Of a DNA stretch of 64,000 nucleotides, positions 55,431 to 64,000 are shown in pieces. The notes under the pieces are model-generated. The model had not been told where the DNA came from and ran no database searches. It saw only the letters and a list, made by a program, of their open reading frames with translations. Source of the stretch: Zhengitettix transpicula (lineage: Eukaryota > Arthropoda > Insecta > Orthoptera > Tetrigidae); contig CM073591.1 in assembly GCA_037074705.1 (NCBI GenBank), positions 184,785,432 through 184,849,431 on the forward strand, read 5' to 3'. Both the position numbers and the translations under genes were made by a program. The stretch's first letter is position 1; the number at the start of each line of letters is the position of its first letter.

Positions 55431-55935
55431 GTGGGTTGTTCTCTCGCAGGCAGAACCTTTTAAGAGAGACGGAGGGGGCTACCTTTGAGGATGCCTTTTC
55501 CCCTTCCGTTTTTGAACTAAGCTTCCTACAAGCCGAGGCACCTCGGCCTGTTTTGTGAGGTGTATGTTCTGGGGAGACAAAGCATACGCTAAGAGTTGTT
55601 CTTTGTTCCCATAGGAACAGTCGGCAGCCTCCTAAACTGGTCGAGAAGGGAAAGCTGCGACCCAATAGAAAACCGCTCTCCCGCGATTGGAAGTACGTGG
55701 GACAAGTACCCAATGTCAGACCTACCTGATTACGGTTTTTCTAGTGTTTGCCCTGCATTACTTTTAGGCGGATGCCGGGTAGGGTCCTTAAGCTATAGCA
55801 CGGGGGCCGTAGTTAACCCTTGGCTACATTCCTCTACTCTTCGGCGTCCCCTCTTTCAAATAATCCCTTCCTATGCTATTAAAGGGGAGTTGCCACCATG
55901 TGGATTACCCTCATGTAGTCGGTTGCCCTAAATAA
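55431..55935 (+). repeat. S-family repeat copy, long form
   Basis: Starts GGTTGTTCTCTCGCAGGCAG, includes all internal blocks, and ends GTTGCCCTAAATAAAGATAA. Confidence 0.9.
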
Positions 55936-56397
55936 AGATAATAAAAATATATGACAAGACGCTGAAGATTAATCTACATAATGAAGGCAGAATATACTTT
56001 AACTTGTTACAACTAATATAATATTAATGTTTTTTTATATAAAATTAACTCTGAGTCCGGAGAGGTTACAGTTGTGATAATTTAACATAATAAACATAAT
56101 AAAAGTATTTTCGTTTTGTAAATATTTAACAAATAAAAAATAATGAAGGTATTTATAATTTGTAAATATTTAACATGTAAACTTGGTGTGTTGGATATGA
56201 CCCTTGTCATTCCACGTTAGAGACGAGAGAAACTGACTAACTTGTTTTCAACGAAGGTTTGCCGGCAAGATGTTTGGGATCGAACTGATCATCGGGGAAA
56301 CTTCGTGTTATGAAATGCATTAAAGCGGTTATGGGGAAGATTGGAAGAACGGATATTTAGGTAGTATGTACTGCCAATTGATAGGTACGGGTTAGAG
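55936..56397. other. AT-rich spacer
   Basis: Nothing recognised. Confidence 0.35.
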
Positions 56398-56880
56398 TTA
56401 GGTAATTCCGGAGTGATTTAGGGGAAGGATGATATCAATTGGGAGTTTACGTTTTAGTCTGCGGTTTTGTGAAGGAGGAGGCGGATTATTGTAGAAGACC
56501 TCAATGGTCGGATTTGGAAGGTTGATGGAGCTATTTATTGGGGTCTGGGTGGATTTATGAATTATGGTAAGAATTAGGAGAATTTCAAGGTATTTGTGGA
56601 TAACTGAGTTGAGATAGAGGAGTCTTTTGATGCGAAGTGATATTGGAGATTTTCTGTTGATAAGAGGGAAGATTTGTTTTATTATGTTCATTCTGGAGGT
56701 AATGTGGGCTATGTGAGGTTTCCATGATAATTAGGAATCGAGGATAAGGTCTAGGTATGGTGCAATTTGTTGGATAGGTATTTTGGTACCGTTCAGAAAA
56801 AAACGAGTGGATGAGGGAATATTTGGTTTTAAGGGTAAAGGGAATGATTGTGGATTTGGTGGTTTTCTTACTTTAAAACT
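56398..56880 (-). pseudogene. Jockey-like LINE ORF2 C-terminal relic
   Basis: On the minus strand the frames read FFLNGTKIPIQQIAPYLDLI, then LSWKPHIAHITSRMNIIKQI, then FPLINRKSPISLRIKRLLYL and VFYNNPPPPSQNRRLKRKLP. The run 'g..Ip....yLG..LD..L.W..Hi......' with 'L..l......S...k..ly...i' is the post-YADD part of Jockey-type RT. The YADD box itself is not in the fragment. The minus strand is pyrimidine-biased here. Confidence 0.7.
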
Positions 56881-57948
56881 TACGTGAACAGGAATAATGA
56901 TTTAATTAGTGAGATTAGTGAAAGAATGCGTGAACAAAATATTAGCTGAACTTGTATGCAGACCTTACATTGTGCCTAACACAACATGTCACGAAATAAT
57001 TTGGAACTTATTTTGGAAACATACAAAAATCTTTAGATCGCCCATTAATGATTTCATATTGGTTTCAAATATAGCCCTTGATTAAATGTGATTATTTAAA
57101 TTAACTTACTACTCTATAAGATAAATGCAAGATCCGTATGGTTTTCTACCTTTTCACTGACTCATACGTCGACGCATATAATATTGAATACTCTTTTTAC
57201 TTTGTGAAAGTAATTTTACTCAAAAGTGTTTCTTGTGATAGTATTAGCGCTTATAGTTGTGCTCTATGTTTGCGGCGGGAAGCAGAGCTCTCTGGGCAGA
57301 TTAGTCGCACTTCTGTCCACACGCGTAAGCTGACGTCCAGCTTGGGCTGAAGTCTTCTTCCAGAGCTCCCACGGGGACCAAAGCTTATGGGATTACCACG
57401 CCCACCGTCGACGCACTCTATCCCTCATTGTCGTTGTTCGAATACGAATACGATACTTCACCATACACGAAATACAAAGTCCGATTAAAACACGTGAGGG
57501 GAAATTCCTGAAATGGTCAGAAGGGATTTAAATAACGTCATACCGATCTTCAATGTGTTCACATGGTTAAGCAGGCACTGATTCTTTAATTAAAAACAGC
57601 AGTCATAGTCCACATAGATATGCATGCGGTTAATATAGATGGAACGATTCCATGTAGTGATGTAAAATGATTAAAGAGAGTGAGGTTATCTTATTTATGG
57701 AAATTACGATATTAAACCGAAATTTTATAAACATATAACTTTTAATAAGTAATTAAATACAATCCAAATTGATAAGACATGAAAATAAACACAATATTTA
57801 TAAAATTTAGATTTAATATCATTTCGAGATTTACGTGAGATTCATATAAAACTCCAGCACAGATAATCTTGGACCTCTAATGAGATACAGACTGAATTTA
57901 GATTTAAACACAAACCGTCTCCAGCCACTCTTAAAATTTTTTTTACAT
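56881..57948. other. Spacer
   Basis: 57130-57480 is moderately GC-rich with one short plus frame and no known domain. Confidence 0.3.
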
Positions 57949-58191
57949 AGCGGAAGGGCGTGGGACAAGTTTCCAATGCCCGACCTACCTGATGCAGGTT
58001 TTTCTAGGGTTTTCCCTGCATCACTTTTAGGCGAATGCCGGGTAGGATCCTTAAAATATAGCCCGGGGGCCTAGTTAACCCTTGCTATCTTCCTCTACCC
58101 TTCCGCATCCCCCTTTCAAATCCCTTCCTATGCTATTAAAGGGGAGTTGCCCAACGTGGATTACCCTCATGTAGCCTATTTCCCTAAAAAA
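57949..58191 (+). repeat. S-family repeat copy, 5'-truncated
   Basis: From 'agcggaagggcgtgggacaa' to TATTTCCCTAAAAAAAG. Confidence 0.85.
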
Positions 58192-59635
58192 AGTGCAATT
58201 CTCGTAAACGAAAGCTGCTTATCCCTTAGTTTATTTTGGGTGGCTGGAGGATGCTGACCTTAGTTCTGTACCGTCTTCGCGTCCTGGGAAACTGTAAGTA
58301 CACGTAAATTTCCCATTTATCCTCACCATGCCTCAAATCCTTCTCTCCTTCACTATAACTTTTTGATTTTCCTCCCGTCTTCAACTGTTCAGTGTTTGAA
58401 AAACCCTTCATTGTGGCATATATTTTCTGTTGCAAACCTATCAAGTGGTTTTAGTCATCTGTTACTGATTCACCATTTAATGTTCTAATAAGCTGCCAGC
58501 TCGCAAACTAAAGTAATATTATAAAAATATTCGCGTAGTGCACAACTAACGTACGAGTTTACATGTAGATTATTAATTTACATGTAGAATATATAATTGC
58601 GATTCATGAGCTCAATCTTAAGACTCGAAGTATCCCGGTGTATTTTCTATGCAGGCGGCTTTTTCGAAATTAAAAAGTTAGTGTTACATAATCGAGACCA
58701 TTCAGAAACAACGAGTTTCATATCCCGTTAGCTACGATTCAAACGTAATGTTTGGTTCGTCAAGGATATCCAGGAAGACACAGATCCAAATTTGTAAATA
58801 TTCTGAGTAACATATCAAGTTAAATATTCTTCGTTTAAATTATGTTTTGCTGGCAGAGGACGATCGGTCGCTTACCTTAATAACACTGTAGTTTATGAAA
58901 CGCCACACATACGTGAAATGAAAAGATCGACTTGCAACGGTTGTCTTAAAGGGGACTTAAACTTAGAACTAAAGCACCCTTCTCTCTTTGCTACAGCTTA
59001 AGTTGAATTGCCCATGGTCACACTGACAGTGGGAGATATGATTTATTGGGACAGCTAACTTTATGTAGATGACTTTTTCTCATGTTACAGCACCTGCGAA
59101 CCTTTTATTAGTTTTGCCTCGAATCTAACATATACGTCGGATTTCTTGTAATACAAAAAGTTTCAGGTTAATACAGATAACACTTGAAGACAAGAAAAGA
59201 ACACTTAATTAAACACCCGACGATTAACGGTACACGATAATCGTTGGACTGTCCTATCAACTTGAAAACACTTGCCTGTACGATAAACTGAACTAAACTG
59301 AAATCGCATCTAACGCCATCTGGTAGGAAACAGATCTATCACGATTTGGGTGAACGCTTCATGGTTTTCGTCCACAAAATCTTGGTTTCGATCTTTACGT
59401 ACATAATACTTGGATTATATAGTTTTTAATTGACATCCAGATAACTGGACCAAATGTACCGGTTCAAATCAACTTTCACGATTTGTATTTATTAAGCCAA
59501 ATTTGAGTGTAACGGATCGGGCCGTTTCTGTAGAATGAGTATGAAACAGGATTCATATTCATCCTAAAATTAACCAGAGGAATTGCGAAAGTAATTTTAT
59601 TTAATATATAAATGAAACGGCCAACACGTCATTTA
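58192..59635. other. Spacer
   Basis: The minus-strand frame 58226-58444 shows no domain. Nothing else is recognised. Confidence 0.3.
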
Positions 59636-59700
59636 CAATTTATTAAAAAACACAACGTTTAGTTCCTGCTTTTGGAACTCTTCAGGTATAAAAAATCAAA
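59636..59700 (+). repeat. Penelope-type terminal fragment
   Basis: ACAACGTTTAGTTCCTGC followed by TTTGGAACTCTTCAGGTA resembles the 'ACAACGTTTCG...TCTTCAGG' end of Penelope-like elements. It is a fragment only. Confidence 0.4.
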
Positions 59701-59826
59701 ATGAATTGATTAATGTAACTTATTACCTATATTATCATCTAATTTTAATAAATGCTAAACTATTGTAGAGTAATTTCTAAACGTTTGTGCTTTATACGCA
59801 TTGTGCGTGTACATTTTTATTTTATT

Positions 59827-60012
59827 ACTAGCTGGGTGCCCGGCGTTGCCAGAGATGTCCCGATACACTCCAATTTCGGTTGCTTTTGCGCTATTTTTAT
59901 GTAAATTTGTGTAGCTTTGTAAGCGGAACATACCCATATGCATACCCACATGTATACACACATACATACCCGTATAAGACAATTTTATATAATATATATA
60001 GATAGATAGATA
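59827..60012 (+). mobile_element. Lep1-like element with internal deletion
   Basis: Has the start ACTAGCTGGGTGCCCGGCGT, one 'ttttgcgctatttttatgtaa' module, then directly the CATACATACCC/ATACATACAC end. It is about 185 bp against about 550 bp in the longest copy. Confidence 0.7.
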
Positions 60013-61109
60013 TACATACACTATTTAAAACAATTATTAAATTTGTAGACATATAATTTTTCCATCTGAAATTAAACTATTTGGTGGTTTTAGCAATCTG
60101 CAGTTGGTAGCATTGTATAAAATTAATGCAAAACATTACGAAATACGCTGTCTTCAATAAAAAAAATATCAATTTTGAACATTTAAGTATTGTTTTTATC
60201 ATAATTCTATGTATCTTCCAGTGCGTATTGCAAGAAATAATTGGGAAACATATTGGTCCCTGATCCCGTTAAATATTCCACGTCAAAAGTCAAGTTATTT
60301 AAAAGAAAATTAATGCCATGGATTGTATAACCTTTCATAATAAATTATATTTATCACTCGATGTGGTATTGGTAGATTTAATTATACTTATTATTCAATC
60401 AAAATATTTTTGCTCAGCTTCATTTCTCAGAAATTGAACATCTATAACGTCGTTCCCAAAAATGGAAAACAAATACTGCTATTCTAACCTCAAATTTTTG
60501 TTTCACGACACAAATTGCACGCAATAATTTGTTTACATTTATACAAATTTATAGAAATACGTTGCGTAAAGTATAATTAATTGTACTTTTAATTCAATTT
60601 AAATGTTCCTATTTCTGTACACACCTTTGACTGATAGTGCATTAATTGAATAACGACCATAAAAACTTTCGGAGTTCCGTACGTCATTTTCAATACTTTT
60701 ATAGTTACAAACATATAATTCAGCAGTCGTACCTCAGACAAATCTTATTATCTTCTGAAATATTATACAGGATACAATAGTACGTTATATTATGAAATTT
60801 TATAAATCTCGACCGACACACATTTGAATGTATTATAAGACGCCATATTGGCTTTATCAAAGATAGCGGGATAATTAACTATTCCAAATTAACTTTGCGC
60901 AAGGATGTTAAAGTGTTTCGTATTGTTTCTTATTACTATTCGATGGAGTAATACTGGAAAAATTTTACTTTTTATTGAATCAAAATATTTCAGCTTTATT
61001 TCATTACGAAATACAGAACTATATTTAGGATGCGTCAATGTCTTGAAAACTTATGACGTCATCGTCTCGCGCAGTAATTTAACACTAATTCGTAACTTAT
61101 TTCAATTAT
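60013..61109. other. AT-rich spacer with inverted and direct diverged repeats
   Basis: 60180-60310 has an inverted partner at about 61900-62010 (core 'cagtgcgtattgcaaga'). A 'caatcaaaatattt..gct...cttcattt' block occurs at 60395, 60977 and 61788 in the same orientation. No coding sequence is recognised. Confidence 0.45.
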
Positions 61110-61297
61110 AATTATTTCCACGTTATTCTAGGGGTTTCTCACCCCCACAGTACCGTTTCTAGTATTTTGAAGAATATGTGTACCAATTTTTGTTGCATTC
61201 TGTCCACGCGATAAAATTTGTATAAAGAACAACGTAAATACATACATACATACATACATACATACATACAAATATACATCCTTTTTTATTATATAGA
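61110..61297 (+). mobile_element. Lep1-like 3' part
   Basis: 'ctcacccccacagtaccgtt' through 'cacgcgataaaatttgtata' to (CATA)n and CTTTTTTATTATATAGATT. The start is missing. The next unit begins eight bases later. Confidence 0.6.
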
Positions 61298-61304
61298 TTT
61301 ATTT

Positions 61305-61720
61305 ACTAGCAGGGTACCCGGTGTTGCCCGTTTGTCATAATTAAACTCAGCGACATCCGTAACCCCGGATTTTACGTCAATCTTTTTGCGTTATTTTTTA
61401 AAGCCCCTCCTGTCTCACCATTAAGGGTGTTCCCCTCCAATGCCAAAAGGTGTTGAAATTATACACAAAAAACATCCGGATGAACGCTATCAATTTCACT
61501 GACCCCGAAAATTATTATATCCGACGCAAATATCGGCCATTTAAGCAAGCTAGAAAATTTCAACTCCCGTCTCTGTCGTGGTAGGCATGTCTGTCCCTCC
61601 ACCAGTGTTTGTTTCCGGTTAGAAACGAACACATTTGCAAATTTTGGTCGAAATTTATTGACGCGTTTAAATTTTCATTCTGAACAAACATACACGCACA
61701 TAGTCAATTATATTTATTAG
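61305..61720 (+). mobile_element. Lep1-like element
   Basis: Starts ACTAGCAGGGTACCCGGTGT, contains 'aaccccggattttacgtcaa', 'cgacgcaaatatcggccatt' and 'gtgtttgtttccgg', and ends AACAAACATACACGCACATA and TTATATTTATTAG. It is directly followed by ACTAGCTGTATGCTGC, the start of another truncated unit. Confidence 0.7.
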
Positions 61721-62389
61721 ACTAGCTGTATGCTGCATCATTATATGGAGTATTGCTGAATATGTTTATACTTTTCGTTTAATCAAAATATTTCCGCTTT
61801 ACTTCATTGTTGTTGTGCAGCAACGTCTGCTTCACGCACATGAACGGTTACTGATAAATGATAAATATAAACAATGTTATATGATACGTGGAAGAAATAT
61901 TTGTTAAAATAACTTTACTTTTGAATGTCTAACAACCGGACGACGGAACAAGAGTTTGCCGAATTATATCTTGCAATACGCACTGAAGGAGACATAGAAT
62001 AATTATAAAGTCAATACCTAATATTTGTTTATAATTATAATTTAATTGATTTGATTTTAAATGTGAATAAACTGACGAATTATTGAAAGTGAGATTATTG
62101 TATAAATTTTAGTTATATGTGTACATCATTATAATTTCACATTTGGTTATGTCTGTATAGCATTATAATTTCTCATATTTGATTGGAAATGTTTAAAGAA
62201 TAAGGGAATAATTTCAAGTGAGAACTATTTAGAATTAACGATATTGCACAAAACTGTTATTTTTTGAAGAGAGTTTGCATATTTCAATATATAAATATAG
62301 ATAGATATATTGGTTATGGTTATATATCATCGAGGTACCAAAGTATTTTTTACACACTTAAGGATTTTGTGAGTATTCTTGACAGTAAC
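61721..62389. other. Spacer between inverted Lep1-like units
   Basis: Begins with a Lep1-like start remnant (61721-61735). Otherwise AT-rich; holds the inverted partner of 60180-60310. The plus frame at 62264-62683 runs from here into the reversed Lep1-like unit and is not considered a gene. Confidence 0.35.
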
Positions 62390-62679
62390 AAAAATTACAC
62401 AATGTATGGAGCGGGGTTGGAGGAGAGTGGAAATGTCAAACAAGTTAAAGGGTCGATATTTGCCTCGACTAAATATTTTTTCAGAGTCAAATACAAAAAA
62501 GTGTTTCGCCTGATTTGGAATGTCTATAATTCCTCCCCCTTTCGGCAGTCAGTAGGGCGGGATGGGGGATGGGGGTGGTCACATAAAAAGAATACAAAAA
62601 CCGACATTGGAGTCAAACCCTCGGAGTTGGCTTCCGAATTTAATAATGAAAATCTGGGCAACTCCGGCATACAGATAGT
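62390..62679 (-). mobile_element. Lep1-like element, reversed, diverged
   Basis: Minus-strand reading starts ACTATCTGTATGCCGGAGTT, contains 'ttttgtattctttttatgtg' and C-rich blocks, and continues to 'gaggcaaatatcgac'. Confidence 0.55.
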
Positions 62680-62742
62680 CTAATAAATATAATTGACTAT
62701 GTGTGTGTATGTTTGTTCAGAATGAAAATCTAAACGCGTTCA
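62680..62742 (-). mobile_element. Lep1-like 3' end, reversed
   Basis: Reverse complement of 61661-61722 with few changes (shared ATAGTCAATTATATTTATTA). It is the end of a unit whose body has been lost. Confidence 0.65.
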
Positions 62743-62829
62743 AAAGACTTCATATTCTTACTCTACCAGCGCTTACATATTAGAAGTACTAAAATTTGTT
62801 AAACGCAACATGAACCTTTTTGCAAGTAA

Positions 62830-63435
62830 CGGGGACAATCATGGCTACGACACAAGAAACCGTTGAGTTCTCAGGTCTGACAAGCACAGCCTCAGTCTCT
62901 ACGAGTCCAGCGTTCATTATTCCGGGATCGCACTATTTAACAGCCTTCCTGAACATGGAAAGAACATCAACAACTACAACGCATTCGTCAAGGAAAGTAA
63001 AACTTTTCTTGTAAATGGAACTTATTACTCCGCACACGAATTTTTGAATCGTACTCACATTCGTTGAACTGCCTTGCCTACAAAATTGCCGGATATGCTA
63101 TAAATATGTAAATAGTTTGTCCAGTTTTCCCCTTTTGGTTCTGTTTTTCCTGTCTCTGCTTTCTGTTTTAGTAAATATCCATGACGACATCCCTCCGTAC
63201 CTAGCGACAGGAGATGAATACCAGGAAGTGATTAGTGTCGTGTGCGTGTTTCCTACAGATAGTGTGTATGATCGTAGTGACTAGACAAATGTGAACAGAT
63301 ATGAATTTATTGTGTGTGTGTGTAACCTGTTAATATTAATTCTGTTTATATGTAATTTATCTACTGTACTTTTGTGACGAATCCTATTTGCTCTTAAGAG
63401 GGCTAATGGTGAATATATCTATCTATCTACTGTGA
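62830..63435 (+). pseudogene. LINE RT C-terminus and 3' UTR
   Basis: In one plus frame from about 62930: ALFNSLPEH, then NINNYNAFVKESKTFLVN followed by GTYYSAHEFLN and a stop at 63063. The 'LFN.LP......f...lk..L..n.yYS..EFl' ending is typical of CR1/L2-like LINE RTs. About 350 bp of 3' UTR follows, ending 'aagagggctaatggtgaata' and (TCTA)n, as in LINEs with short microsatellite tails. Upstream RT sequence is not recognised, so the copy is 5'-truncated. Confidence 0.65.
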
Positions 63436-63644
63436 CATCACGTTCAGTTCGGGCGTAGTAATTTAACACAAAATTATCACGTTTTTTAATTATTTTCACA
63501 TAATTGACGTTTTATTTTTTACCATCTGGGTTGAGGCCGTTGCCTGGGTTTTTCTTTATATTAGCCAGGAAAAGGAATTAATTATACAGTAACCTCTTGG
63601 ATGTAACTGGTATCGAGAACGTCACTTTTTTAACGAATAACCTC
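63436..63644. other. Short spacer
   Basis: AT-rich; nothing recognised apart from 'gttgaggccgttgcctgggt' near 63530, which may be a distant Lep1-like start. Confidence 0.25.
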
Positions 63645-63880
63645 TTAATCGGTACACCCTGATAGAGTATAAAACATTCTGTGCATTAAGAGAATGAAAA
63701 ATATCCCCGGTACTTAATGGAGTTAAACGTCACTCCGGTATTAAGAGGGAGTCAACAATTCACGTGATATCTAAAAGTAGTGAAAATAGTCCCCGTACCT
63801 TAATGGAGTTGAAATACACCCGGTATCTTAACGGAGTCAATAATACTGCCGGTACCTCAACGCAGTCCAAAATACTCAGG
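63645..63880 (+). repeat. 28-29-bp minisatellite (right copy)
   Basis: About eight units, each around CCCGGTA.CTTAA.GGAGT with CAA.AATAC after it, for example starting at 63706, 63733, 63790, 63818 and 63847. One unit is enlarged (63733-63788). Same unit as at 1620-1850. Confidence 0.7.
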
Positions 63881-63941
63881 AACTAAGCCTAATTCACATT
63901 GAACTGCCAGTCAGGCTCCGCGCTCGATCCGACGAAATAGA

Positions 63942-64000
63942 GAGTGGTCTGAAAAGTTTCCGAACCAACAATGATAGAAGATATTTTTATTTGAATTTTT
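63942..64000 (+). repeat. Possible mariner-type terminal repeat at window edge
   Basis: GTGGTCTGAAAAGTTTCCGA followed by ACC resembles the end of some mariner elements. The window stops before any transposase, so this is tentative. Confidence 0.25.

Noticed and set aside
62264..62683. Open frame of 139 codons
   Set aside because: Its second half is the reverse complement of a Lep1-like element, and its first half is AT-rich spacer.

Overview
The window looks like intergenic or intronic DNA from a large, repeat-rich insect (or other arthropod) genome. It is AT-rich, and no host gene can be supported. There is no tRNA or rRNA gene, no CRISPR array and no bacterial-type operon. The insect inference rests on the mix of relics: mariner-type, piggyBac, hAT-like and MULE transposases, Penelope-like elements, several non-LTR retrotransposons (LINEs), LTR-element LTRs, and a Lep1-like dispersed element that starts ACTAGCTGGGTGCCCGGCGT. 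Species cannot be read from the sequence.

Layout. 0-2 kb: a LINE C-terminus, one copy of an A-tailed repeat (called the S-family here), a Penelope-type terminal motif pair and a 28-bp minisatellite. 2.6-8.9 kb: two unrelated LINE reverse-transcriptase relics on the minus strand, each split by a solo LTR (3990-4644 and 6585-7715), with an SGNH-like ORF relic between them. 9.2-13 kb: a Lep1-like element, a piggyBac C-terminus, another LINE tail and a head-to-tail trio of S-family copies, one with a perfect 10-bp target-site duplication. 14.7-16.3 kb: an LTR with primer-binding site and leader, then a LINE RNase H end. 17.4-25.5 kb: S-family copies and a mariner-type element with ~100-bp terminal inverted repeats nested inside a second element's coding relic. 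28.2-33 kb: Lep1-like elements in both orientations and a Penelope-like relic framed by inverted terminal repeats. 34-40 kb: a MULE relic with short inverted ends, a possible pogo/Tigger relic, one unassigned 206-codon frame, a second LTR of the 14.7-kb family, and a GC-richer island with homeodomain-type sites. 40.8-46 kb: a Penelope-like element with a ~290-bp near-palindrome, a hAT-like relic, a second copy of the first LINE (YADD changed to YAGD) and a decayed coiled-coil plus membrane-segment frame. 49-58 kb: S-family copies, a second mariner and a Jockey-like LINE end. 59.6-64 kb: Penelope-type and Lep1-like fragments in tandem and inverted arrangement, a LINE C-terminus, and the same 28-bp minisatellite seen near the left end.

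No genes act together in a pathway here. The useful information is the insertion history: nested insertions, target-site duplications, inverted pairs and serial insertion of S-family copies at earlier A-tails. Almost every protein-like segment carries stops or frameshifts. Boundaries are read by eye and are approximate unless a duplication or an inverted repeat fixes them.
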